DNA of 64,000 bases from NCBI GenBank assembly GCA_014904985.1, contig MU128909.1, positions 361,714-425,713 on the forward strand, read 5' to 3'. The position numbers and the translations under genes were made by a program. The stretch is from Hydnum rufescens UP504. Taxonomy: Eukaryota > Basidiomycota > Agaricomycetes > Cantharellales > Hydnaceae. How positions within the stretch are numbered: the stretch's first letter is position 1; each line of letters starts with the position of its first letter. The notes beneath the pieces are model-generated. The model ran no database searches, was not told the origin of the DNA, and was given only the letters and a program-made list of their open reading frames with translations. Below, piece by piece: positions 40,148-51,391 of the stretch.

Positions 40148-41251
40148 TTGGTTCCCTCTAGCCGACAAGACGGTCAAACCCTTACGCCACCCCAATCCGC
40201 TACCTCTTTACCTGCCGCATACTCCTACAGCCCCCAGCCCTCCTCCAAGATGAGCAGATGTGGGAAATCGCCCAGACCCAACCTGCACAACAAAATACCC
40301 CACAGTATCCCGTCCTCATATCATGAGGATGTACTCTATCACGCAGCTACGCGTGAATGCTTAGTGATTCCCCCCCGTCTTTGTTCCATAGGATGCTACT
40401 GCGAGATCACTCAAAGACTCGATGAGCCAGTAGGTGAGTATGCAGACCCCTTCTCTGAAGCGCCTGTAACAACATACCAATTTCTCATGGTATGGACGAA
40501 ATTCGCCCCAGCACAGTACAGCACATCGTATTTTCTATTCAAGGAGGATAGACAGGAGTGGTTCGTAGATAAAGAGCTGCTCATCATGATACAGACGGCA
40601 TTAGAGAGGTTGCAGAACATCATCTCAGATGTTATAGCTATAGTAGGGGAGGAGGAACACCGATTTGTAATAGATCGTGAAGGCAAATTAACAGAGCAGC
40701 TATGGACTTCGCGGGAGCTCAAGGAGCTGATGATGGCCGATAAGCTGTTAAAGCTGAGGGTTGAGCTGGCCTTCATTCGACTATATAAGCTGAAGAAGCT
40801 GCACATGGGAGAAGGCCTGTCCACTCCCATGGGCTCTGAAGATTCTCTTCCCCCTACGCCAGAACTCAGAGAGTGTCTACATAAAGCCTGGCACAACAAG
40901 CGCCTTCCCACCAGAAGGGTTGCCCATCGAGCTCTCACAGTGGGATGGGAGGCTATCGAGGCTGATATTGACAGAACTAAACCCATCACCCACTCGACGA
41001 GGCATCCCTTTTCAGGGAACCAAGCTATGAAGTATGCCAATTATGACATCCAGCTTGAGGAAGCACTGGACGTGCAGCCCCTCCCCCATGTAGATGTGGA
41101 GCCCTATGGCTTAGGGATATTTGTGCCAGCCACAAATCTCGAGGAGTCCAAAGTGAGTGCGAGCCATGAATCCACTCGCAGCCCTAGAGCAGGTCTTGGA
41201 TCGGTCTTCAACCTACCAGTGTGGCCCATGCCTCCCTCAGACCTTACATGA
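40148..41251 (+). CDS. Element B upstream ORF (ORF1)
   Basis: An open frame of 367 codons follows the LTR. The first ATG overlaps the putative primer-binding region, so the ATG at 40250 (MSRCGKSPRPNLHNKIPHSI) is an alternative start. The product has a central charged helical part (LERLQNIISDVIAIVGEEEH; LKELMMADKLLKLRVELAFI) and a Pro-rich C-terminus. It precedes gag and is separated from it by about 270 bases with stops, so it may be the N-terminal part of a once longer gag polyprotein. I recognise no domain. It is unbroken, unlike most of the element. Confidence 0.5.
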   Translation: MVPSSRQDGQTLTPPQSATSLPAAYSYSPQPSSKMSRCGKSPRPNLHNKIPHSIPSSYHEDVLYHAATRECLVIPPRLCSIGCYCEITQRLDEPVGEYADPFSEAPVTTYQFLMVWTKFAPAQYSTSYFLFKEDRQEWFVDKELLIMIQTALERLQNIISDVIAIVGEEEHRFVIDREGKLTEQLWTSRELKELMMADKLLKLRVELAFIRLYKLKKLHMGEGLSTPMGSEDSLPPTPELRECLHKAWHNKRLPTRRVAHRALTVGWEAIEADIDRTKPITHSTRHPFSGNQAMKYANYDIQLEEALDVQPLPHVDVEPYGLGIFVPATNLEESKVSASHESTRSPRAGLGSVFNLPVWPMPPSDLT

Positions 41252-43142
41252 TCTGGGAGCTCGCTCACCTACTGTGCTGCATCCATAGATCTGGAAGCAT
41301 CACCCACTAAGTGGCAGGAGATCCCCCTCTATGACTCCATGCCCCACGAATCTACCACTCCAACGCCGAACCCGTGCAATCGCTTTGCCACGTTCTTGCA
41401 GAGGGTCTCAACTCTGGGAGGGGATTTGCGGATGCGCTGTGGACCCCCTCAAAATGGAGCCCAATAGCCAGAAGAGACCCTATTGGGAAATTCATGGGCT
41501 ATGACCTACCGACCTCCCTCGCATGTGCTCACCCCTCACAAACTACCTCATAGGGCAAGTGAACACAGCTGAAGGAGGAATAGAATCTCAGGGGCCTACT
41601 TGGGATGCAGTCATGGACACACCAGCTTTGCCAGCCCCTGGCATATCTAGGGCGCATGATTACTATGCAAGCATGGTCAAGGCCATCCCGTTCTCCCTCT
41701 CTGGTGCGCTAGCTACTTGCATGCCCACTACTCTCACCTCCCCAGGCCCATCTAGCAACCCTACCCCCTCACAAGGTCGAACATCACACCAACCCGGCTT
41801 GCTGAACAAGGGAGCTCCAAGGGTAAGGGCCCTCCCCCACCACCTTCACGCCCCAACAGTCTGGAGGGAGGTGGCAACAGACCTCCTGGAGGAGGAGGCA
41901 ATGGGGAGAACCAGGAGGCGGAGGAGGTGACCCCCACAAGGAGGCTCAGGCACAAGAGACCCTCCTAGTGGAGGGTTTCCGGGACCCAATGGTCCCTCTG
42001 GTCCTCCGGGTCCCCCTGGCCCACCGGGACTGCCTGGACCACCAGGATTTCAAGGAGCCATAGGTGGAGCCCCCTCCCAGGGAATTACATGGGACAACTG
42101 CATCAAGTGGTCACCAGTGCCTGAGTGGGATGGTGACCCTGACACAGTGATCAATTGGCTCTACAAGTGTAATGACCTCACAGGCCTAAGCCCCGAGCTG
42201 GAGAGCCAAATGCCCAAAGTCGCCACAACCTGGTTCAAAGGCACCATCACAACGGCTTGGCAAGCCCATTCATACCCAGTAAGGCACACTATCCTCCAAT
42301 CCTGGGACAATGTATGCAAATGGGTCCTGCACCATTATCTAGGACAAGCATGGTATACGGCCCAGCATATTAAATACAACGAGGTCTTCCATAGTGTAGA
42401 TCACCTGGATGAGTTGCCTGCTGAATATATACAGCCGCGTATCCTCCTCTCCCGCATCTTCCTCAGATTCATGCCCAATAGCCCCGAGGAGACTGCTTCA
42501 GTAATGAACAACGCCCCCACAGAATGGGATGTAGTTCTTCGATGGAGCAACAGACCCCCAATTGAATCGGTCCTCATGTATGCCAAACAGTTCAAGCCGA
42601 CATTAGTAATGCAGTGGAAGTCCTTGCAGCACTATCGTCATCGCCTCGAATCAAAAAACCCTAAAAGGGCCAACTTCGTCTCCCAGGACAATGAAGAAGA
42701 GAGAAGAGATGAAGAATCCGTACACTCCCCCTTTGAGGACAACTCCGAAGGAGCGTTCCAATACTCGAGCGATGAAAAGGAAGGAGGCCAGGCCTCGTCA
42801 AACACCTTTAATGTGAATAAACACTCAAGCCACCCATCCTATCACTCACAGATGCACTTTCAGCCCAAAAGCAAAGCTGCAGACAGTGTCGAGAAAATGT
42901 ATCCGTACCCTCGTGATGACACTGTAGCTAGTCATCACAAACCTGGCCAGAAGTGTTTTGCATGTGGAAGTGAGAAACATTGGGTCAGGGACTGTAAATA
43001 CTTCAGAGCATATTCTAATCGATTGGAAAGGAAAACATTGAAGAAAGAGCATAGACAATATGAGACCCCTGACTATAAAGCTGCATACTCAGCAATGATC
43101 GACACTATGCCGAATTTTCAGAGCCAGGATGGGCAAAATTAG
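41252..43142 (+). pseudogene. Element B gag
   Basis: The N-terminal part is broken by frame changes (open piece 41523-41930 with Pro/Gly-rich end). A collagen-like run of Gly-X-Y triplets (GPNGPSGPPGPPGPPGLPGP) at about 41980-42050 leads in frame into ITWDNCIKWSPVPEWDGDPD. The capsid part reads VATTWFKGTITTAWQAHSYP, ... RILLSRIFLRFMPNSPEETA and MYAKQFKPTLVMQWKSLQHY. The zinc knuckle CFACGSEKHWVRDC (CX2CX4HX4C) is intact, and the stop is at 43140-43142. Pro/Gly linkers of this type are common in gag proteins of mushroom chromoviruses. Confidence 0.85.
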
Positions 43143-43324
43143 CTTCCCTGCCTAGCTCCCATGTACCTTAGCAGAAGCCCTCATACATAGAGGCACATAA
43201 TGAACTTTTGCATAATGTAAATGTAATGACAAATAACATGCAGCCTCCTCCCCCTGTAAAAACTCCCTGGAAGTGACCTAGGAAACCACCTGATGAGTTA
43301 GTTGAAGACGAACAGCAGGAAGAA

Positions 43325-43930
43325 GTGCGAAAACTCGCTGCTGCAGCCATGAAGTCATTGCCCATAGTAGAGGCTTCATACCACCCTGAGACGACACAGG
43401 ATGCCCCTCCAGTGAGGGTTATTCGCTGTCATAAAGCTAGAACCATGCCTGCCGGAAAGTCAGCGCTGGGGATTACAGCGCTAAGTGTACACAATGGCCA
43501 TTTAGGGACACTCTCGAGTTCCCCCATACAGTTATGCCTGGACTCGGGGGCGGACATCACCTTAATTTCGGAAGACTGCTACAATGCTCTAGAGCGTCAG
43601 CCAAAACTACAAAAGGGTATGAAGCTTCGTCTCTTCGAACTCACCAACCAGGTGAAGATCTTAGGATTTATAAACCTTCAAATCTTCATGCCCACAGCAG
43701 ATGATAGAGTGCTGGAATTCATCGAAGAAGCTTATGTGATCCCAGGAATGAACATCCCCATGCTGTTAGGGGAGGACTTCCAGGTCAACTACGAAATATC
43801 TGTACTGAGATCAGCACAAGGAACGCACCTGTTGATCAACCAGCCAGGGGAAAGGTTTGACATGCCAGCCCACTCGACTTCCCCTCAACCGAGGATTTCC
43901 AAGTTCGACCTCGTCACCCCCCAGAGATAA
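43325..43930 (+). CDS. Element B retropepsin (protease)
   Basis: 201 codons open. LCLDSGADITLISEDCYNAL is the aspartic protease active site (DSGA). VKILGFINLQIFMPTADDRV supplies the second strand and NIPMLLGEDFQVNYEISVLR the hydrophobic-Gly motif that ends the fold. It would process gag-pol. The frame ends at 43930 with a shift into the next segment. The 180 bases between gag and this frame contain stops and no clear domain. Confidence 0.85.
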   Translation: MRKLAAAAMKSLPIVEASYHPETTQDAPPVRVIRCHKARTMPAGKSALGITALSVHNGHLGTLSSSPIQLCLDSGADITLISEDCYNALERQPKLQKGMKLRLFELTNQVKILGFINLQIFMPTADDRVLEFIEEAYVIPGMNIPMLLGEDFQVNYEISVLRSAQGTHLLINQPGERFDMPAHSTSPQPRISKFDLVTPQR

Positions 43931-44235
43931 GAAATCACGCCACATACTTGGCCGCTTCCAGAAACCCCGGCTACATGCAGAAAAGCAGGACTCCCATGAT
44001 GTGCTTACTGCGAGCAGTGGCAGACATGAAGATTCGTGCGGGATGGGTTGCCAGGGTTCCTGTAGAAGGCCCAACTACGGGTTGGGATGAGTGGTTCATG
44101 GAGCGAGTCACACTCCCCATGAACAATGGTTGCTTCCTAGCAGCTCCATCGACACTGATTAAATCTGAGAAGCCCACAGTAGCCGTAGCCAACACATCCC
44201 CTTCCACAGAATGGATCAGGAAGGGCCACCTGATG
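43931..44235 (+). pseudogene. Element B PR-RT linker
   Basis: In a shifted frame the conserved linker reads LLRAVADMKIRAGWVARVPV, EGPTTGWDEWFMERVTLPMN and SEKPTVAVANTSPSTEWIRK, ending GHLM, where the palindromic element interrupts. It resumes at 47769 with MGWKGNILGILHNLECYLDS. Confidence 0.75.
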
Positions 44236-44490
44236 CTGTAGACTTATTGCATCACATACGGTAACTTACCACAAGTTTTTTGCATCAATTACGGTAAGTT
44301 ACCGTTACCGCGTTTTGATGCATCAGGTCAGCTGTTGCATCAGAGCTGTGGCAACCCTAGGCATTTTAATATCAGCCAATGGCTCAGTTGGGTTCTTAAT
44401 GGATTTGCATCCAATCATTTCCTATTTAGGATAATTTCCATACTGGGTTTGGGGTCACTAAAAATATTATATAATGATTCCTAAATGGTA

Positions 44491-46028
44491 TCCAGTTACA
44501 TAATACACTGATTCCTATTGAAAAAAAGCCTAAATGCGGAAATTAAATGAACTACATCCAAGAAAATTTTCCCCATCCAGCCCAATGGGGGCCCAGGACC
44601 AGGGGGTGGTGCCTGGGATGGATGGATGGACCCCTAGGGACCCTGATACAGTGAAAAAACCAGGCCCAGGGCCACTGGTTAGTGCCTGAAACAATGAGAA
44701 CAGTAAAAACAGCACCGGAACCACCGGAAGTTAAGCGCTGGGCGGACGTGTCTGAAATTTGGCACATGATTAGAGACTATTAGGGCGCAAATCATATAAA
44801 AATTTCAGCCCAATCCATGCATTACCTATGGAGATATGAGCCAAACAAGTTTGGACATTAAAAATTGATTTCCTCCCCCATAAAATAGCTAGAGACTTGA
44901 AAATTCACACAGACTATGACATCATTATAAAGTAATTAGGTGCCAAAAATCAGCCCAATCCATGCACTTAAAGAGGGGGAACTGGGCAGGGGGACCAGAA
45001 CCACCGGAAGATGCCAGAAAATAAGCACTGGGTGGACGTGTCTGAAATTTGGCACATACTAGGAGGCCATTGGTACGCAAATCATATCAAAATTTCAGCC
45101 AAATCCATGCATTACTTATGGAGATATGAGCCAAACAGGTTTGAACATTGAAAATTGATTTACTCCCCCTACAGTCACGATATGAACTTGAAATTTTACA
45201 CAGAGTATATTCATATAATGGACTAAATATATGCCAAAAATCAGCCCAATCAGTTGAGTTTGAGACATTCAACTCCCTTGGCAGGCAGAAAAGAGGAACA
45301 ACCCCACCATAAATGTGAATCACCCCACACTGGGCCCAAAATAGGTGGAATTGACCTGTAATATTATGATACATACTATATCCAAAAATGGAATGAATTG
45401 GATGTGTGGAAGTGGCTGAAATTGAGGGGGGAGGGGAAGGATAATCAAAAGTGAATTACACAAGATGTAGAGCAGGCATGGATCTGATCTCAGGCCACTA
45501 GTGTAATATGTATATGGGGAGCTCATATACCAAATATCAGCCTAACAGAGAAGAGATAATTTACTTTATAATGACTCATACTCTGTGTAAATTTTCAAGT
45601 CCCCAGCTATTTTATGGGGGGAGAAAATCAATGTTTAATGTCCAGAACTTGTTTGGCTCATATCTCCATAAGTAATGCATGGATTGGGCTGAAATTTTTA
45701 TATGATTTGCGATCCTAATAGTCTCTAATCATGTGCCAAATTTCAGACCATGTCCACCCAGCGCTTAATTCCGGCAACTTCCGGTGGTTCTGGTGCTGTT
45801 TTTACTGTTCTCATTGTTTCAGGCACTAACCAGTGGCCCTGGGCCTGGTTTTTTCACTGTATCAGGGTCCCTAGGGGTCCATCCATCCATCCCAGGCACC
45901 ACCCTTCTGGTCCTGGGCCCCCATTGGGCTGGATGGGAAAATTTTCTTGGATGTAGTTCATTTAATTTCCGCATTTAGGCTTTTTTTTCAATAGGAATTA
46001 GTGTATTATGTAACTGGATATTATCAAG
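44491..46028. repeat. Inverted repeat 1 in palindromic element
   Basis: 44491-44770 (ATCCAGTTACATAATACACT onward) is repeated in reverse at 45735-46028. The arms enclose a direct repeat of about 275 bp (44715-44985 and 44997-45240) with the shared block GTGTCTGAAATTTGGCACAT. A reversed third copy lies at 45540-45765. The right arm runs into the N gap. Confidence 0.8.
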
Positions 46029-46040
46029 GTTATTATGGGA

Positions 46041-46769
46041 NNNNNNNNNNNNNNNNNNNNNNNNNNNNNNNNNNNNNNNNNNNNNNNNNNNNNNNNNNNN
46101 NNNNNNNNNNNNNNNNNNNNNNNNNNNNNNNNNNNNNNNNNNNNNNNNNNNNNNNNNNNNNNNNNNNNNNNNNNNNNNNNNNNNNNNNNNNNNNNNNNNN
46201 NNNNNNNNNNNNNNNNNNNNNNNNNNNNNNNNNNNNNNNNNNNNNNNNNNNNNNNNNNNNNNNNNNNNNNNNNNNNNNNNNNNNNNNNNNNNNNNNNNNN
46301 NNNNNNNNNNNNNNNNNNNNNNNNNNNNNNNNNNNNNNNNNNNNNNNNNNNNNNNNNNNNNNNNNNNNNNNNNNNNNNNNNNNNNNNNNNNNNNNNNNNN
46401 NNNNNNNNNNNNNNNNNNNNNNNNNNNNNNNNNNNNNNNNNNNNNNNNNNNNNNNNNNNNNNNNNNNNNNNNNNNNNNNNNNNNNNNNNNNNNNNNNNNN
46501 NNNNNNNNNNNNNNNNNNNNNNNNNNNNNNNNNNNNNNNNNNNNNNNNNNNNNNNNNNNNNNNNNNNNNNNNNNNNNNNNNNNNNNNNNNNNNNNNNNNN
46601 NNNNNNNNNNNNNNNNNNNNNNNNNNNNNNNNNNNNNNNNNNNNNNNNNNNNNNNNNNNNNNNNNNNNNNNNNNNNNNNNNNNNNNNNNNNNNNNNNNNN
46701 NNNNNNNNNNNNNNNNNNNNNNNNNNNNNNNNNNNNNNNNNNNNNNNNNNNNNNNNNNNNNNNNNNNNN
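46041..46769. other. 729-base assembly gap
   Basis: Run of N between the two inverted repeats of the palindromic element. Open frames reported across it are empty. Confidence 0.98.
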
Positions 46770-46989
46770 CAGACTCCATTTAGGCATTGCTCCACATCAT
46801 CCCCCCCTAACTCACAATTTCCTCCCCAGGGCCTTCCATCCATGCATTACCTGAAACTCACAGTTGGCTCATCCAAACACATTCATAACATCCCTCAAAA
46901 TTTCAGATTTCTCACTGCAATGTGAGACCTTGCAGAATATTTTCAAGTTTCACTGTAATACACCTCCAGTGGGGGCACTTCCAGCACTC

Positions 46990-47545
46990 CAATGACTCTG
47001 ATTTTTTTGTAGGCCACACCTGGTCACCATTTGAGGCTCAGGTGAAAAATTTCAGGCCATTCTAAGCACTTCTGGCATTGTCACATGACCCAGATCTTCC
47101 CTCCCCCTGCTTTACTCAGTGATCCAATTTGCATGAACTTTGTGGCCATTTGTAGTAGTAGTAGGTGGCACCCCATGATTCCAATTTGAAGACATTCCAT
47201 GGAATATTCATTGAGTTATTCAAGAACTTCCAGATCAATTCAATTTGAGGTCAGAACCACAGTATTTCCAGTAAATACTGTAAGTTCTGACCTCAAATTG
47301 AATTGATCTGGAATGTTTCTTGAATAACTCAATGAATATTCCATGGAATGTCTTCAAATTGGAATCATGGGGTGCCACCTACTACTACTACAAATGGCCA
47401 CAAAGTTCATGCAAATTGGATCACTGAGTAAAGCAGGGGGAGGGGAAGATCTGGGTCAGTGACCAATGCCAGAAGTGCTTAGAATGGCCTGAAATTTTCA
47501 CCTGAGCCTCAATGGTGACCAGGTGTGGCCTACAAAAAATCAGAG
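46990..47545. repeat. Inverted repeat 2 in palindromic element
   Basis: Near-perfect arms meet at the centre AGTATTTCCAGTAAATACTG (about 47260-47281). Sequence from GACTCTGATTTTTTTGTAGG (about 46995) returns in reverse complement at about 47515-47545. An extra ACTTCCAG and a few single-base differences occur. Confidence 0.85.
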
Positions 47546-47768
47546 TCTTGGTATTATCTAATGCACCCTTCCTTATTGGGCTATCTAATTACCACATTTA
47601 GGGATATTAATATTATAAAATATATATTATTAACTGGAATAATAATAATAGCCTGGATGCAAAAGGTTTAATGAAATGGGGTTACTGTAGCTTGATGCAA
47701 CAGAGTTACCAGGTTTTGATGCAACCCTTCCACAGTAAGTTACCGCGTTTTTTGCAAAATATTTACAG

Positions 47769-48879
47769 CATGGGCTGGAAGGGCAACATACTAGGCATTT
47801 TGCACAACCTGGAATGCTACCTAGACAGTGGCAGGAATGATGAGGAGTCCGAACGGTTGAAAGCCCACGCCTGCATAGTACAGAAAATTGCCTGCGGATC
47901 ACTAGGGGACCGAGATCTGTCAGATCAGATGCTAGCGAAGTCACGAGCGGTAGAGATCCCTCCAGAACCAGATGGCCCTGACAAGCTGTGGGGTCTGAAA
48001 ACATCAGAACCTGGGGACCCAACGACTTACGATTCCAAGAAACTGGACAAGCTGATGGACATCACACCGGACGCTCCTCCAGAAATAAAAAGGAAGACCC
48101 TGGAATTGATCAAAAAGCACATTAGAGCGTTCAGATTCGACAACTGACTCGGAATGTTGGAAATGATCGCCAAGATTCGTATGAAAGAGGAAGCTCACCC
48201 AGTCTCGATGCCTATGTATGGAGCTTCTCCAGCGAAGAGACAAGTGATTGACGAGCAAATGGACAAATGGATCCAGCAAGAAGTTGTAGAACCTTCAAAA
48301 AGCCCCTGGGCCACCCCCGTGGTCATAGTGTACTGAAATGGGAAGCCCAGATTTTGTGTTGATTACAGGAAACTCAACGCTATGACCATACCTGATGAAT
48401 TCCCAATTCCACAGCAAACAGAAATCCTGCAAGCTTTATCCGGATCGCAAGTCTTATCAGCCCTCGACACACTGGCTGGGTTCCACCAGATGGAAATGGA
48501 GGACAAGGATAAAGAAAAGATGGCCTTCTGTTCTCATAGAGGGCTTTGGCAGTTCAAATGGATGCCCTTCGGTCTAAGAAATGGCCCCTCAACCTTTCAA
48601 AGGATGATGCAATCCATCCTTGCCCCCTTTCTGTGGATTTTCTCATTGGTGTACATAGACGATATTGTAGTATACTCGAAATCCTACAAGGAGCACCTAG
48701 GGCATCTTGATAAGGTTCTACAAGCGTGTGTCGAAGCCAGATTGATGCTAGCACCGAAGAAGTGCCACTTCATGTACACATCAATTCTCCTCCTGGGCCA
48801 AAAAGTCTCCAGGCTGGGACTTTCTACACACAAGGAGAAGATCAGAGCTGTTGTAGACATAGCCCGTCCTCATAATTGA
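47769..48879 (+). pseudogene. Element B reverse transcriptase, decayed
   Basis: The frame runs from MGWKGNILGILHNLECYLDS through SMPMYGASPAKRQVIDEQMD, CVDYRKLNAMTIPDEFPIPQ, ALDTLAGFHQMEMEDKDKEK and PFGLRNGPSTFQRMMQSILA to LVYIDDIVVYSKSY, the YIDD catalytic box. TGA breaks occur at 48147, 48336 and 48879. At the first two, element C has arginine (CGT at FDDR, CGG at YRNG). The catalytic residues are intact, so the loss is through stop codons only. Confidence 0.9.
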
Positions 48880-49724
48880 GCGACGCTTCAAACGTTCTTG
48901 GGAATGGCAGTGTACTTCTCGCACTTCATACCACACTACTCGGAGAGAGTGGCGCCCCTATTTGAGCTTCTGCGCAAGGATGTAAGATGGAACTGGGGGG
49001 CAGACCAGGAACAGGCTTTCGAAGATGTCAAGGAAGGCCTGGTTTCTGCCCCAGTGCTCAGTCATCCCATGCCCTCAAGACTGTATCGCATGTACTCTGA
49101 TGCTTCAGATGTAGCATTGGGAGCTAGCCTCCAGCAGGTACAACCCATAATGGTAAAAGATCTAAAGGGTATGAAGCTACACGACAGGATTTTGGATGCG
49201 CATGCCAAAGGCGAACCCGTACCAAAGCTGGCGCATCAAGCAAAAAATACTGATGATGTGCCCAACTCTGACTCCTGGGCCCCAGATGTGGAAGACACTA
49301 CAGTGCATGTCGAATGAGTGATCGCCTACTGGAGCAGGTCCTTGAAATCCGCAGAACGAAACTACTCAGCAATGGAAAGGGAAGCCCTAGGAGTGAAGGA
49401 AGCACTAGTGCGCTCCAGCCCTTCATCAAAGGCGAGAAAAACATCGTGATCACGGATCATGCAGCACTACAGTGGGCAAGGACATACGAAAATGTCAACA
49501 GGTGTCTCACGGCATGGGGGGCAGTGTTCACAGCATATCCAGGTTTGGATATAGTACATCGAGCAGGGATAGTGCACTCGAATGTAGACCCCCTCTCGAG
49601 GCTGCAACAGATACCACCGCATCAATCACCTGTAAAAGATAAATCCCCACTCTTGCCCAGCCAGCTCCCAGCCCAACTGATATTTGCCTGGGAAGATGCA
49701 GTTGAGAGAAAGCCTGCAGAGTGA
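48880..49724 (+). pseudogene. Element B RNase H and tether
   Basis: The frame reads TLQTFLGMAVYFSHFIPHYS (RT connection), then YRMYSDASDVALGASLQQVQ with the first RNase H Asp. An insertion of about 60 residues (LKDLKGMKLHDRILDAHAKG... TVHVE) precedes VIAYWSRSLKSAERNYSAME. TGA at 49317 and a frame slip near 49400 break it. KGEKNIVITDHAALQWARTY and HRAGIVHSNVDPLSRLQQIP finish the domain. The insertion is shared with element C and is typical of this mushroom chromovirus lineage. Confidence 0.85.
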
Positions 49725-49751
49725 GCCGCATTCCTATCGACACAAGCGCAG

Positions 49752-51377
49752 ATGAAGAAGCAGATGGCGGGGACCACCCCAACAGCAGCTGGAAAAATAA
49801 CAGAAGCCATACCACAGAGAAGCAGGACAGAAAACCCACCCAGCTGGGAACAAATGCCACAGATGCTCAACATCTCAGCGAGTCCCTCCCGAATAGAAGC
49901 CTTTGTCAAAGGATACCAAAGCGACCCCAGCTTCAAACAGCCTTGGAAAGAGGCTGTCGCTGACGAATTGGAGCTCTCAGCAGCTCAACGATTCCATAAA
50001 TCGGACGAAGGCCTCCTGATATTTCATGACATGGACTGGGTCGCCAGACTTTGCATGCTGAAACCGGAAGTATGTAGAATCCTCCTGGAATCCCATGAGT
50101 CACCATGGGAGTCTGCACACGCAGGATCCTCAAGGCTGTTCCACAAGCTGGCGGCTAGGTTCTACTGGCCGAAGATGTGGGCAGATGTTGTGGAGTTCAC
50201 AAAAACCTGCGACGTTTGCCAGAAGACCAAATCCGATAAGCGCAGTCCGACAGGGAAGTTATGTCCGCATGCGATCCCCCTCCTTCCGTTTGAAGTAGTG
50301 ACCCTAGACCTGATCACGGGTCTCCCAAAGTCAGAGGGACATGATGCAGTCCTGGTAATCGTGGATAAACTCACCAAGTTTGTTCAGTACATCCCAACCA
50401 CATCGCACCTGAAGCAAGATGGATTTGCCAAGTTGTTCATGCAAACCGTCATTTTAAAATATGGCATTCCTCACCAGATGATTGTGGATCGGGATGCTAG
50501 ATGGGCCAAATCCTTCTGGGCTTCAGTAGCCAAGCACTTGGATTTAGATTTGATGCTGTCCACCTCACATCACCCCCAAACCGATGGGCAGATGGAGAAA
50601 GCGAATGAATTGCTAGAAGTAGCCCTACATGCCTACATGGCTGGGAATCGCAGTTCTTGGGCCCAGTGGCTCGGAACACTAGCAATGGCCCACAATGCCA
50701 CACCTCACTCATCTATGGGATACTCTCCCTTCTTCCTATTGCATGGATACTCTCCTCGAATGCAAGCCATAGTGATAGACCCAGTATCCAGAGGAATTGA
50801 GCGGTTCGAGCTCAATAGCGCGTCTGCATCGACCTTCGTGGATGAGCTGGAAGTGCATCGCTCTCAAGCACGAGATGCTCTAGTAAAGGCCCAAGCCAGG
50901 CAGGCCAGAGCCTATGATAAGAAGAGGTGCGACGACGAATTCAAGGAAGGAGATGAGGTTCTAGTGAACCCTCACTCTCTGGAGTTGATCGATGTACAAG
51001 GAATGGGAAGGAAATTAGTCCAAAGGTGTATTGGACCTTTCACTATATCGGAGAAGATAAATCCCATAGTCTATCACTTGCATCTTCCACCCGAGTATAA
51101 AATGCATCCCATAATGAATATTCAGCACCTAACCAAGTACTACTGGGATGTACAAGAAGAGGGAAGGGCTAAGCTCCCTGAGCTAAGAGAGCTATCCACT
51201 GAAGAGGAGTATGAAGTAGAGAAGCTGGTAGGCCACCGATATAACCCACGGATGAGGAGGAGGGAATATCTAGTACATTGGAAGGGATACGGACCAGAGC
51301 ATGACACATTTGAGCCGGAACCCGCATCACGGAACGCCTTCGTGTGGCTCAGGGAATACCAAAAGACCCTGGAGTGA
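49752..51377 (+). CDS. Element B integrase with chromodomain, uninterrupted
   Basis: 541 codons without a stop. The zinc region is HESPWESAHAGSSRLFHKLA ... CDVCQK. The core has LDLITGLPKSEGHDAVLVIV, VDRDARWAKSFW and HHPQTDGQMEKANELLEVAL, supplying Asp, Asp and Glu. The C-terminal barrel is EFKEGDEVLVNPHSLELIDV... RKLVQRCIGPFTISEKINPI. The chromodomain spans 51207-51365: YEVEKLVGHRYNPRMRRREY, LVHWKGYGPEHDTFEPE. It is the best-preserved protein in the window. In life it would be the end of pol, so the Met at 49752 is not a true start. Confidence 0.9.
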   Translation: MKKQMAGTTPTAAGKITEAIPQRSRTENPPSWEQMPQMLNISASPSRIEAFVKGYQSDPSFKQPWKEAVADELELSAAQRFHKSDEGLLIFHDMDWVARLCMLKPEVCRILLESHESPWESAHAGSSRLFHKLAARFYWPKMWADVVEFTKTCDVCQKTKSDKRSPTGKLCPHAIPLLPFEVVTLDLITGLPKSEGHDAVLVIVDKLTKFVQYIPTTSHLKQDGFAKLFMQTVILKYGIPHQMIVDRDARWAKSFWASVAKHLDLDLMLSTSHHPQTDGQMEKANELLEVALHAYMAGNRSSWAQWLGTLAMAHNATPHSSMGYSPFFLLHGYSPRMQAIVIDPVSRGIERFELNSASASTFVDELEVHRSQARDALVKAQARQARAYDKKRCDDEFKEGDEVLVNPHSLELIDVQGMGRKLVQRCIGPFTISEKINPIVYHLHLPPEYKMHPIMNIQHLTKYYWDVQEEGRAKLPELRELSTEEEYEVEKLVGHRYNPRMRRREYLVHWKGYGPEHDTFEPEPASRNAFVWLREYQKTLE

Positions 51378-51391
51378 CATGCTCGTAACCC

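Larger units (their letters stand above)
44236..47768. mobile_element. Palindromic element inside element B
   Basis: The ends are CTGTAGACTTATTGCATCAC and, in reverse, CTGTAAATATTTTGCAAAAA. Both continue into CGGTAACTTAC and TGATGCA-type motifs. It contains two further large inverted repeats (44470-46040 and about 46990-47545) and no coding sequence. Removing it rejoins the pol frame of element B. No clear target duplication is visible. A 729-base N gap hides part of one arm. It is unrelated in sequence to the TGGTCAGCCA family. Confidence 0.75.

Noticed and set aside
45975..46925. Long open frames in several frames
   Set aside because: They consist of N-derived X residues over the assembly gap.
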